DNA of 16,500 nucleotides from Stramenopiles sp. TOSAG23-2. Its lineage: Eukaryota > Sar. Under the pieces are notes generated by a model. That model did no database searches, was not told the origin of the DNA, and saw only the letters and a program-made list of their open reading frames with translations. The stretch lies in contig LT649674.1 of the NCBI GenBank assembly GCA_900128395.1, positions 1 to 16,500 of the forward strand, given 5' to 3'. The position numbers and the translations under genes are program-made. Below, piece after piece: positions 9,050-16,500 of this stretch (the stretch's first letter is position 1; each line of letters opens with the position of its first letter).

Positions 9050-10078
9050 ATGGCATCGATAACTACTGCAAAAATCACGGAGCGAAGGACATTTTATCCT
9101 GAGTTTAAACCATATTTCACTGGATTTTTAAATGTTGGAAGACCTGAATTAAATCATCAAATTTATTATGAAAAATCTGGTAATCCAGACGGAATCCCCG
9201 TGCTTGTATCGCATGGTGGACCAGGTGGTGGTGTGCAAGATTATTACAGGCAATATTTTGACAAGAATATTTGGCATATAATTATGTTTGATCAAAGAGG
9301 AGCTGGAAAAAGTACTCCATGGGCTTCGTTGGAAGATAATACAACATGGCATACAGTTTCTGATATGGAAGAAATACGAAAAAAATTAGGTATTGAAAAA
9401 TGGGCATTATTTGGTGGTTCCTGGGGTGCATGTATTTCACTTGCATATGCACAAACGCACCCAACACGATGCTTAGGGTTAATACTTAGAGGTATATTTA
9501 CATTACGTCGTACAGAATTGGAATGGTTTTATCAAAAAGGATCTGGTGGAAATGAAAATATTTTTCCAGATCAAATGGAATTACTAGCTGCAGAAATACC
9601 ATTAGCAGAACAAGGCGACATGATGGGTGCATATTATCGACGATTGACAGGAAAAGATGAAAAAGAGAAATTAAAATGTGCACATGCTTGGTCTAAATAT
9701 GAAATGGCAACTTCTAAACTTTTTGTATCTCAAGATTATATCAAACGAGCAGAAGATAGTAAATTTGCTATTGCATTTGCAAGGATTGAAACCCATTACT
9801 TTGTTCATGGTGGATGGTTTAAATATGATGGACAATTAATTAATGAAGCTGATATTTTGGAAAAGAATAATATTCCTGGGATTGTAGTGCAAGGAAGGTA
9901 CGATTGTGTATGTCCAATGAAATCTGCATACGAATTACAAAAAAAATGGCAAAAAAGTCAACTTGTTGTTGTACCAGATGCTGGACATTCATGCAAAGAA
10001 CCTGGAATTATTTCAGAATTATGTAATGCAACAGATAAAATGGCAATGATAATATTGGAAGATTTAAAAATGAGTTAA
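9050..10078 (+). CDS. pip: Proline iminopeptidase (prolyl aminopeptidase, peptidase family S33)
   Basis: A 342-residue alpha/beta hydrolase that removes N-terminal proline from peptides, probably in the cytosol since no signal peptide is present. The oxyanion-hole motif HGGPGG is at 55-60 and DQRGAGKS at 81-88. The nucleophile elbow is GGSWG with Ser124. The acid is Asp285 in GRYD, and His313 lies in AGHS, completing the triad. The block WHTVSDMEEIR (100-110) followed by LGIEKW is typical of prolyl aminopeptidases and separates them from other S33 members. Length is slightly above the bacterial norm (about 310-320). The ATG lies in a strong eukaryotic context (accATGg), with short repeats upstream. 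The gene is convergent with the secreted hydrolase downstream. It ends in TAA, with AATAAA at 10201 and 10284. Confidence 0.95.
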   Translation: MASITTAKITERRTFYPEFKPYFTGFLNVGRPELNHQIYYEKSGNPDGIPVLVSHGGPGGGVQDYYRQYFDKNIWHIIMFDQRGAGKSTPWASLEDNTTWHTVSDMEEIRKKLGIEKWALFGGSWGACISLAYAQTHPTRCLGLILRGIFTLRRTELEWFYQKGSGGNENIFPDQMELLAAEIPLAEQGDMMGAYYRRLTGKDEKEKLKCAHAWSKYEMATSKLFVSQDYIKRAEDSKFAIAFARIETHYFVHGGWFKYDGQLINEADILEKNNIPGIVVQGRYDCVCPMKSAYELQKKWQKSQLVVVPDAGHSCKEPGIISELCNATDKMAMIILEDLKMS

Positions 10079-10140
10079 AAAAGAGAAGAGAGAGAGATAA
10101 AAATATCGTGTATGAAGAACTTCGTATTATCATATATCAT

Positions 10141-10162
10141 AATATCAATGAAGAATGATATT
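10141..10162 (+). other. 3'-flank hairpin after proline iminopeptidase
   Basis: Perfect 7-bp inverted repeat AATATCA...TGATATT with an 8-nt loop, 63 bp past the stop codon. A second weaker hairpin (GAAG-aa-CTTC with flanking pairs) is at about 10111-10126. Possible 3'-UTR structure; function unknown. Confidence 0.4.
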
Positions 10163-10200
10163 CGTACCAGCATTACATGATGTGATATTTTTTTCTACAA

Positions 10201-10206
10201 AATAAA
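10201..10206 (+). terminator. Putative polyadenylation signal (proline iminopeptidase)
   Basis: AATAAA about 120 bp after the stop codon; another lies at 10284-10289. The choice between them cannot be made from sequence alone in AT-rich DNA. Confidence 0.4.
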
Positions 10207-10343
10207 TAATACCGGGGACACAGCGAAAATGCACGCACACACCACACCTTTTTGGTATCACAAAACCCTTTTGTAATGTAAAGAATAAAATGGTTTTTTA
10301 TAAAATTAAAGTAATTTTAAGTGTGATATTTTTTATAAAGTTT

Positions 10344-11315
10344 TTACAACACCAGACATGTTTTCATTTTACCATCCCCACCACCACATAATGATTCAGT
10401 AGCATTTCGATCACCATATATTAAATTGTGATAATCATATACAGTTTCAACATTGATATTTTCTAAATACAATTTAAACCATGCAGCTGTATACCTTGCA
10501 ACGATAATACTTTTCGGACAATTTTTCGTAAAACATAATGGTTCTATATGAGTAGAACCTTTTTTATTAACAAAACCACGATGTTTTTCATTATCACCAT
10601 TGTCATAAATTGTTTTGACCATTTTTGGTGAAGCTAAGAAATCATATGTACCTGTAAAACCAATAAATGAAATTTGTGGCGTAGGCAATTCATGTGAATA
10701 TGGATGATGAAGAACAACCGTTTTTATATTATAATTTGTTGCATTTAAAAAAGATGAACCAAATAATGCAGCTTGGCCTCCCATAGAATGCCCTGCAATC
10801 CCATAACCTAAAGTATGGTTGATTTTTTTATACACAGTTGTTCCATTTATTATGTTGCTACTGTTTTTTTTTGCTTCGTCATCCTTACCATACTTACTGG
10901 TCCAATCAATAACTTTAAATTGTTCTAAATAAAAGTTACCAAAACAAGGAGGATCTAAATGTAATGATTTACAATTATCTGCACAGCCAGCATTACAGCT
11001 TCGCATAAAAGCTACAATAAATCCATATGTCGCCAATTTCGTCAGTAATGGAGTATAAGCTTCATAATCGTAGTTTCCTCCACCAAGATATCCATGATTG
11101 TATATAATCAATGGAAATTTTCGATTATTCTTCGTATCTAAGCTTATTAATGGATAATAAAAATCAACGTTTTTATTTGTTTTATCCATTGTATCAATTA
11201 CAAAAATACTATGTTTTGTTTCATATGGACCAGTATCTGGAAGATTCATAGTCATTGCACGCTGGGATGGAAAGAATATGAAACAGATACATATTGATAA
11301 TAAACGATTTTGCAT
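10344..11315 (-). CDS. Secreted alpha/beta hydrolase (PET-hydrolase/chlorophyllase/PAF-acetylhydrolase-like fold)
   Basis: A 323-residue serine hydrolase with an N-terminal hydrophobic signal peptide (about residues 4-16; likely cleavage near 20). The oxyanion region is YNHGYLGGG (72-80). The nucleophile elbow is GHSMGG with Ser177. Likely acid is Asp225 in GFTGTYD and likely base is His256 in GSTHIEP; the spacing suits a dienelactone-hydrolase or PET-hydrolase type core. Eight Cys (107, 111, 115, 124, 261, 266, 310, 320) and five N-glycosylation sequons (151, 157, 166, 191, 304) support passage through the secretory pathway. Substrate is unknown; lipid ester, chlorophyll ester or polymer ester are all possible. 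It is transcribed divergently from the carotenoid oxygenase gene. ATG start, TAA stop, no intron. Confidence 0.82.
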   Translation of the reverse strand: MQNRLLSICICFIFFPSQRAMTMNLPDTGPYETKHSIFVIDTMDKTNKNVDFYYPLISLDTKNNRKFPLIIYNHGYLGGGNYDYEAYTPLLTKLATYGFIVAFMRSCNAGCADNCKSLHLDPPCFGNFYLEQFKVIDWTSKYGKDDEAKKNSSNIINGTTVYKKINHTLGYGIAGHSMGGQAALFGSSFLNATNYNIKTVVLHHPYSHELPTPQISFIGFTGTYDFLASPKMVKTIYDNGDNEKHRGFVNKKGSTHIEPLCFTKNCPKSIIVARYTAAWFKLYLENINVETVYDYHNLIYGDRNATESLCGGGDGKMKTCLVL

Positions 11316-11788
11316 GATGAATGAATGAATATGAATAACGATGATATATTTCTTGATTTTCTTTCTTTCTTTCTTTCTGTCTTGTACTCTCTATATATAT
11401 GAATATATATATCTATTACTTCAAAGCCACAATTATAATAAAGGCTATGCTGCAAAAAATAAAGGCGACTTGAATTTTTCCCATCAGCGAACAAACCAAG
11501 GTACAGGTAGCTAGCTAGCATGGAAATAGCATCTACTAAAAACACAATTTTGTCCTTCTCCAGAATTTCTTCTTTTTTATTTTTGGAGTGTCGTATAAGC
11601 CACAAAAAAAAAGATACAGTATATAATAGAGTGTAGTATATATTATATAGATGGATAGAGATGCTATACATAGATATAATAATACATTCTATTATATATG
11701 TTATATATGCTCACACACAAATTATAGTTGAATTGTAAAACGAAAAAATAATTAAATATATATATATTATTAAAAAAAAAAAACAGCA
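11316..11788. promoter_or_regulatory. Shared divergent upstream region (hydrolase / carotenoid oxygenase)
   Basis: A 473-bp region between two divergent start codons, so it must contain both promoters. It carries a CTTT tetranucleotide repeat (about 11357-11378), TATATA runs (11392-11412, 11757-11768) and an A-run just before the oxygenase ATG. A more complex patch with GCTAGCTAGC lies near 11510-11520. No specific factor site is recognised and there is no gene. Confidence 0.5.
11357..11378. repeat. (CTTT)n microsatellite
   Basis: Four to five CTTT units upstream of the secreted hydrolase start codon. Simple tandem repeat. Confidence 0.8.
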
Positions 11789-13585
11789 ATGAAACTTTTA
11801 TCATTCAACTTTAATATAATCTATGTAATCACTTGTATTACGATTGTAGCATTTGCAACTGATATTAAAGATGAAGACCTTGGTTTTGAATTATTAATGT
11901 CAGGTATTGGTGGTGGAGAAATTATACGTGAAGAAATAAAGGTAGAAGGAAATATTCCAATATGGCTCGATGGGACATTAATACAAAATGGTGGCGGGAG
12001 ATTTGAATGGCCAAATAAACTACGTCGTAATTTAACAAATGCAGGAGATGGATATGCAAAACTTGATGTATTTCAATTTTCAAATGGTAAAATAAAATAT
12101 ACTTCGAAATATGCACGTACAGAATGGTATAATAAGAGTGTAAAAATAAATGATATTGCACCTTCACTTTCATTTGGTGTTCCGCAACCACCACGCAAAT
12201 CGGACAAACTGGGTTTACCAAATGTTCTTGCGCCAAATGATAATCTTGCTGTAAATATCATTACAATACAAGATAGAATATTAATGGTATCCGATCAACC
12301 TGGAAGTATTCAATTTGATCAAAATACATTAGAATTTGGAAAACATAAATCCAGCATGCCCGGACCTGCCGATGCATTTAAAGACATTCCAAGTATACCA
12401 CTTGGTATGATGGGTTCATTTGGATCTGCTCATCCATTGTGGACTGGAAGTTCCTTAGATTCAAGCGGTGATGCATATGGTTTATTAAATGTACAACGTT
12501 TATCGACGATAGATCATCGACAAGAAGAAATAAGATTGTTTAAAATTTCTGCAAAAGAACAACAAGGAAATAGTAGTAGTAAAAACAATCCATGGCTTAC
12601 CAGACGTGCAATCGCAACTATTAAAATGGAAAAAGGACAATTTGCGCCATATATGCACTCTTTCTTTTTAGTAGGTGAACCATCTCCGACACATGCTGTC
12701 TTAGTTCAACATTCAATGAATATTGCTATGGCAACATTAATAGCAGGACTTGGTCTAAAACCTATATCTGCTGGTTTTGATATAGATCTTTCACGTCCAA
12801 TGATCTTTCATATTGTCAATCTTACAGATGGTAATGTTGAAAAACAAATTTCAGTCAATATGAAAGATTTTACATCTGCTGCAACAAATAATAGTATGAT
12901 CGTTAGCCATACGGTAAATGGATATTATAAAAAAGATGACAAAAATGATAATAAATTGTTACTTGTATTAGATGTTATTGGATATGATTTTTTATTTTTT
13001 GAACGTTTTTCATCAGATCAAATTAATAATAAAACTGCACGTGATTTTGGAAAATATTCAAAAAAAAGAGCTAAAACCTTTCGTTTTATATTGGATGTCA
13101 ATGCTGGGAAAGCGGTGGATGTAATTGAATTGTTTCCAAAAAGTGATTGGGAATTTCCAATTATTAATGAAGATTTTAAAGGGAAAAAATATTGTTATGT
13201 GTTCGGTTATGAATTTCGACATGATGGAAATAATACTATTGGTACAATAACAAGACGTAATAATGATAATGAGGAAGGTGCAACGGGCATGGCGAAAATG
13301 GCAATGATTAAATATAATGTTTGTGGTGATTTGAATCCAGTTACTGGAAAAAGAGATGGTCAAGTATTTACAAGACCATATCATTATTTCAGTGAACCAT
13401 GGTTTGTTCCACGTCCTAATAGTACAAAAGAAGATGATGGTGCCGTTTTGGTATTAGCATTGGATGGTAAGGTTGGAAATGGAATATTATATGTATTAGA
13501 TGCAGAAAATTTAAATGTTCTTGCAACGTTGCGTCTTCCTGGATTGGTAAATTTAAAGACTCATGGTCGTTGGATATGGAATTAG
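11789..13585 (+). CDS. Carotenoid cleavage oxygenase (RPE65/CCD family) with signal peptide
   Basis: A 598-residue non-heme iron oxygenase of the family that cleaves polyene double bonds to give apocarotenals such as retinal. The seven-bladed-propeller landmarks are present in order: IPIWLDGTLIQNGGGRFE near the N-terminus (57-73), then the four iron-ligand His: H215 (FGSAHPLW), H290 (YMHSF), H374 (VSHTVNGYY) and H592 (THGRW, six residues before the end). Spacings (75, 84, 218) fit the family. SEPWFVPRP (535-543) is a typical late motif. Residues 1-23 form a hydrophobic signal peptide, so the protein is predicted to enter the ER or be secreted, which is unusual because animal homologues are cytosolic or mitochondrial. 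I do not mistake H341 (MIFHIVN) for a ligand: it aligns with the strand before the third ligand. Substrate and cleavage site cannot be told. ATG context is cagcaATGa; it ends in TAG with AATAAA 48 bp later. Confidence 0.93.
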   Translation: MKLLSFNFNIIYVITCITIVAFATDIKDEDLGFELLMSGIGGGEIIREEIKVEGNIPIWLDGTLIQNGGGRFEWPNKLRRNLTNAGDGYAKLDVFQFSNGKIKYTSKYARTEWYNKSVKINDIAPSLSFGVPQPPRKSDKLGLPNVLAPNDNLAVNIITIQDRILMVSDQPGSIQFDQNTLEFGKHKSSMPGPADAFKDIPSIPLGMMGSFGSAHPLWTGSSLDSSGDAYGLLNVQRLSTIDHRQEEIRLFKISAKEQQGNSSSKNNPWLTRRAIATIKMEKGQFAPYMHSFFLVGEPSPTHAVLVQHSMNIAMATLIAGLGLKPISAGFDIDLSRPMIFHIVNLTDGNVEKQISVNMKDFTSAATNNSMIVSHTVNGYYKKDDKNDNKLLLVLDVIGYDFLFFERFSSDQINNKTARDFGKYSKKRAKTFRFILDVNAGKAVDVIELFPKSDWEFPIINEDFKGKKYCYVFGYEFRHDGNNTIGTITRRNNDNEEGATGMAKMAMIKYNVCGDLNPVTGKRDGQVFTRPYHYFSEPWFVPRPNSTKEDDGAVLVLALDGKVGNGILYVLDAENLNVLATLRLPGLVNLKTHGRWIWN

Positions 13586-13632
13586 TGTGATATGATATAT
13601 GTATGATACGTATGTAGTATGCGATGGACCCC

Positions 13633-13638
13633 AATAAA
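13633..13638 (+). terminator. Putative polyadenylation signal (carotenoid oxygenase)
   Basis: AATAAA followed by further AATAAAA, 48 bp after the TAG stop. It sits in the 156-bp convergent spacer shared with the MBL-fold gene. TACG-rich sequence (13660-13685) follows. Confidence 0.5.
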
Positions 13639-13741
13639 TAAAATAAAAAAATATTTTATTCGGTACGACGTACGTACGTATATCATAAGATTAATATCAT
13701 GGTAATATAATATATGTACACACACATGCGTATCATTTTTT

Positions 13742-14899
13742 TCACAACCTTGTTATCGCCATACCACCTTCTACTTTTGAATGAAATGCCGATAAATTCT
13801 CCATATTTTGTATCTCATTGTTACTTAAATATTTAGTAGCGCCTTTTTCCATTCCTACTTTCTTCCATGTTCGTCGTGTGATAAAATTTGCACATTCACA
13901 TCTATATGGAAATGGTTTTTGAAATATTAAATTTGACATCATTATTCGTTTATTTTCTTCGTCTTCGTTCTTATTATAATAACTGTTGTTGTTCTTATCT
14001 GCAGCAACTGTAGATAATGGTGGGCATGGTAAACATTCATCCCAAAAGCTAGCTGATGTTTCACCTTTATGAAGTTTGGCCGTTTTTGGATCAGTATCTT
14101 CCTCTGAACCAATTACTAGTTTCATTTGGTCAACATTTTCTAACCTTAACAATAAATTTGTTTGTTTTGCTTCACCTAAAACTATATATCTTCGTTGCTT
14201 CTCGTCATAATTATGTGCAGGAAATATGACAGTATTGTCTTGCAAGGATTTGATCTTTTGTAAACTATCAAACATTTTTTGTACATTGCCAGTGCCATTA
14301 TCCACTCTACCACAACTATCAATAAATAACGTATCACCAGTTAATAAAGCATATCCTTTATCATTACCAAACATAAAACACATTGATCCAGGTGTATGCC
14401 CAGGGGTATTTAATGATAATAATGAAACACTACCTTCACCAAGTGGACGAATCATTTCTTGATCCGCAACTTTAACAATTTTCGTCGCATAATCATTCCC
14501 AATCTTACTGCCTTGAAAATTTCCTTTTACAGCTCTTTCATAGTCGTTTTCGCCAATCCATGTTGTTCCACCTTTTGATAATATATCTTTCAATCCAGGT
14601 ATTCTTAAATTCCCTGCATGGTCTAAATGAAAATGTGTATAAATCGATCCAATTAAATTAACACCAATCACATCCTTTGCATGTTTATAAATACCATCTA
14701 CATCCCAGCATGCATCAACAGCAACACCAATATTTTTTGTCCTATCTACAAGTATATAAATAAAATTTTTCATTTGTATCGCAGAGACGAACATAGGCCT
14801 CGCTTTTGCTTCTTCCATTGTTTTCACAGTTGCATATTCAATTCCAGATAATAATTGATAAAGCTCGATACCGTTTTCCCATGCGGCAATTTTCACCAT
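13742..14899 (-). CDS. Metallo-beta-lactamase-fold hydrolase (glyoxalase II/ETHE1-like) with C-terminal extension
   Basis: A 385-residue protein whose first ~250 residues are an MBL fold with a full metal site: THFHLDH (H89, H91, D93, H94), TPGHTPGS (H168), TGDTLF (D189) and FPAHNY (H229). CGRVD after the TGD motif and PAHNY resemble persulfide dioxygenase (ETHE1) and hydroxyacylglutathione hydrolase. The choice between a mononuclear iron dioxygenase and a dinuclear thioesterase is not decided by these motifs. The C-terminal ~135 residues are extra for this family. They contain an Asn/Glu-rich linker (about 301-317) and two Cys pairs, CLPC (289-292) and CEC (334-336), that could form a metal site or disulfides. 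No clear transit peptide is seen. It ends ITRL, at best a weak PTS1-like tail. ATG start, TGA stop. Confidence 0.82.
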   Translation of the reverse strand: MVKIAAWENGIELYQLLSGIEYATVKTMEEAKARPMFVSAIQMKNFIYILVDRTKNIGVAVDACWDVDGIYKHAKDVIGVNLIGSIYTHFHLDHAGNLRIPGLKDILSKGGTTWIGENDYERAVKGNFQGSKIGNDYATKIVKVADQEMIRPLGEGSVSLLSLNTPGHTPGSMCFMFGNDKGYALLTGDTLFIDSCGRVDNGTGNVQKMFDSLQKIKSLQDNTVIFPAHNYDEKQRRYIVLGEAKQTNLLLRLENVDQMKLVIGSEEDTDPKTAKLHKGETSASFWDECLPCPPLSTVAADKNNNSYYNKNEDEENKRIMMSNLIFQKPFPYRCECANFITRRTWKKVGMEKGATKYLSNNEIQNMENLSAFHSKVEGGMAITRL

Positions 14900-15218
14900 T
14901 GTATGTATGTGTGTGTAAATAAATAAATTAAAATTTTTGTCCTGTCCCTCTTTATTTCATGAATAGATGGATATATATTAAGTAAGATTAAAAAAGATTA
15001 TATAAAATATTGAATATAGTCGTCTATAATATATATATATATATTGAATACGCCTATATGCGTGTGTGTATGGATATCTTTTTTTTGTTGATTTTTGATC
15101 TTTGCACCTTTTGATATTGATTTTGACATCATGGGATAAGACTGACCTTATTATATTATATACAAGGCACATACCATTAATTTTTTAAAATAACATTTTA
15201 TATGTAATATTGTAATAT
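14900..15218. other. Intergenic region between MBL-fold gene and fusion gene
   Basis: A 319-bp spacer: upstream region of the MBL-fold gene and 3' flank of the hydrolase-SDR gene (both minus strand). It holds a TA run (about 15030-15045), a TGTG-rich patch (14905-14915) and T-runs. No gene, RNA or clear signal is seen. Confidence 0.6.
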
Positions 15219-16445
15219 TTACATTTTACTACTACTTCTCTCCCGTCTTCTCAAGATCATCTGATCCAAACCATCACGACGTTCATCAAACATTCTGTAT
15301 ACACCATTATTTGGCATGAATGGAGTATAAATTTTTCCAGTAGGACCATCGATTGCAAAATTGGCTAATTTCTTAGCGCATGGATAAGTAGCTTCTGGAT
15401 CTTGTAAATTGGGCATGTCTCTTCCCCAGATGGGCGTATTTGTTGGTCCAGGAAAGATCATATTTATCAATATGTCTGTATCTGCAACTTCATGTGCAGC
15501 TGCTCGAGTCACTGCCCACATTCCAGCCTTGGCAGCAGCATAGCCGCCATTTCTTCTTCCACCACCTTCAGCACCGCGACTTACTGTATTGATAATTCTG
15601 CCAAATTTTTGACGTCTCATGATTGGTATTGCAGCCTTCATACCATTTACACAAGCAAATAAATGAATTGCAATGTGTTGTTCAAATTGACCTGTTTCCG
15701 AATCTTCTATTCGTGTATTATACGAAACACCAGCATTATTGAATAATACATCCAATCGATTTCCCATAATCCTATATGCATTTTCCACCATGTCTTGAAC
15801 ATCTTTAGCTTTCGATACATCACATTTAATTGTAAACAATTTAGGAGAATCCAGTTCCATCATTAATGAATTTAAACTATTTTTATTGATATCAGCAGCA
15901 GTTACAGTATAACCGTCATTAATGAAACCTTTCGTCCATGCACGTCCAATACCAGAACCTGCGCCTGTTATTAATATTGTTTTTACAGTTGGGTTTAATA
16001 TTGCTGCATCATTATAAAGATTACTTGGTTTTTTGTAAAAGTATCCACCATCCAAAGATAAAGAGCGTAAAACGGATGTTAACGCAATTGGTTGATCAAC
16101 ATGTATGTGATGACCTGCTTCAGCAATTGGTATGAATGGTGTACCACCAGGTTGAAGCACACTTTTTAACCATTTTAACATTTTTGTCTCTGTTGGCGCT
16201 GATGCCATCTCATTACTTTTTTCTGCATGTGATGACATATCAAATCTTCCTTGCCATAACGAACTTTTTTCTCCATATACTACGGCTATTTTAACTCCCC
16301 TACGAACTGCTTTTATCACATCACGGTACGTATATATTTTGCCTAATGTTGAGCGATTAGGATCAAACCGCCATACATAACCATCTTGTACTTTACGTAT
16401 AGCATGTTTAGCATAATAATCTTTTATATATAAATTTGTTTTTGG
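15219..16445 (-). CDS. Alpha/beta hydrolase-SDR fusion (EphD-like layout), C-terminal part, PTS1 SKM
   Basis: Gene truncated at its 5' side by the inverted junction at 16446. The frame is open through 16445, well beyond the GTG at 16319, and encodes hydrolase sequence such as DYYAKHAIRKVQDGYVWRFD. Numbering from the GTG: hydrolase end with YGEKS (15-19) and the catalytic-type His in AGHHIHVDQP (68-77). A linker follows, then a classical short-chain dehydrogenase: TGAGSGIG (118-125), Asp143 at the end of strand beta2 suggesting NAD(H), NNAG (194-197), Ser247, and YAAAK (Tyr260, Lys264). The helix-4 Asn of the SDR tetrad appears to be His219. The order hydrolase then SDR is that of mycobacterial EphD. 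The protein ends SSSKM, a good peroxisomal targeting signal 1 after a basic stretch, so it probably acts in peroxisomes. Substrate unknown. Stop TAA; no intron. Confidence 0.88.
   Translation of the reverse strand, partial: PKTNLYIKDYYAKHAIRKVQDGYVWRFDPNRSTLGKIYTYRDVIKAVRRGVKIAVVYGEKSSLWQGRFDMSSHAEKSNEMASAPTETKMLKWLKSVLQPGGTPFIPIAEAGHHIHVDQPIALTSVLRSLSLDGGYFYKKPSNLYNDAAILNPTVKTILITGAGSGIGRAWTKGFINDGYTVTAADINKNSLNSLMMELDSPKLFTIKCDVSKAKDVQDMVENAYRIMGNRLDVLFNNAGVSYNTRIEDSETGQFEQHIAIHLFACVNGMKAAIPIMRRQKFGRIINTVSRGAEGGGRRNGGYAAAKAGMWAVTRAAAHEVADTDILINMIFPGPTNTPIWGRDMPNLQDPEATYPCAKKLANFAIDGPTGKIYTPFMPNNGVYRMFDERRDGLDQMILRRRERSSSKM
15762..15816 (-). repeat. Inverted repeat, internal copy (inside SDR domain)
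   Basis: 55 bp exactly reverse-complementary to 16446-16500. This copy is in its natural place: it encodes SKAKDVQDMVENAYRIMG of the SDR domain, after the conserved CDV motif, in an uninterrupted frame. Confidence 0.97.
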
Positions 16446-16500
16446 ATCGAAAGCTAAAGATGTTCAAGACATGGTGGAAAATGCATATAGGATTATGGGA
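16446..16500 (+). repeat. Inverted repeat, right-edge copy (displaced SDR fragment)
   Basis: Exact 55-bp inverted copy of 15762-15816, running to the window end on the plus strand and encoding SDR residues SKAKDVQDMVENAYRIMG. Identity stops abruptly at 16445/15817. To the left lies hydrolase coding sequence on the opposite strand, which meets an in-frame stop (16464-16466) inside this copy. It is therefore a junction, not a normal gene. Confidence 0.95.

Noticed and set aside
11252-11671. 139-residue minus-strand frame upstream of the secreted hydrolase
   Set aside because: It overlaps the hydrolase start in another frame, is built from simple CTTT and TA repeats, and shows no family features.
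13742-13753. Peroxisomal signal on the MBL-fold protein (ends TRL)
   Set aside because: Thr at the third-last position is a poor match to the PTS1 consensus; not enough to claim localisation.
16317-16319. GTG as the true start of a stand-alone SDR protein
   Set aside because: The upstream frame encodes well-formed hydrolase sequence up to 16445, so the GTG is an internal Val codon.
16310-16330. Suspected frameshift between the hydrolase part and the frame starting at 16319
   Set aside because: On re-reading the junction of the two sequence lines, the frame is continuous (TAC CGT GAT GTG ATA on the minus strand) and codes through without an indel.

Overview
The window is AT-rich nuclear-type DNA from a microbial eukaryote. 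Evidence: eukaryote-restricted families (a full-length TARBP1/Trm3 tRNA methyltransferase with a very long HEAT-like N-terminus, a TLC-domain membrane protein, a protein disulfide isomerase relic), N-terminal signal peptides, a C-terminal peroxisomal signal, AATAAA signals, and no Shine-Dalgarno or operon structure. TAA, TAG and TGA all end genes, so the code looks standard. No spliceosomal intron is needed in any of the seven gene models, and poly-Asn runs interrupt the largest protein. I cannot name the lineage; a free-living protist or early-diverging fungus fits.

Layout: 1-1157 has no recognisable gene. 1158-6419 (+) is a TARBP1/Trm3-like tRNA Gm18 2'-O-methyltransferase. It converges on a TLC-domain ER membrane protein (6772-7518, -). 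Next comes a broken protein disulfide isomerase (7764-8296, -): half a b domain joined out of frame to the tail of the a' domain. 9050-10078 (+) is a proline iminopeptidase, convergent with a secreted alpha/beta hydrolase (10344-11315, -). That hydrolase is divergent from a secreted-type carotenoid cleavage oxygenase (11789-13585, +), which converges on a metallo-beta-lactamase-fold hydrolase with an unusual C-terminal extension (13742-14899, -). The right end (15219-16445, -) holds the C-terminal part of an alpha/beta hydrolase-SDR fusion (EphD-like layout) ending in the peroxisomal signal SKM.

The most striking structural signal is at the right edge. The last 55 bases (16446-16500) are an exact reverse complement of 15762-15816 inside the SDR domain. 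The fusion gene is therefore cut by an inverted duplication junction: either a real rearrangement or, more likely, an inverted chimera of the kind made by whole-genome amplification. The internal deletion in the disulfide isomerase relic should be checked with the same suspicion.

The genes are mostly independent housekeeping or metabolic genes. The only plausible functional pairing is the divergent secreted hydrolase and carotenoid oxygenase, which share a 473-bp intergenic region. I see no CRISPR array, transposon, rRNA or credible tRNA, and nothing I would call a new biological system.
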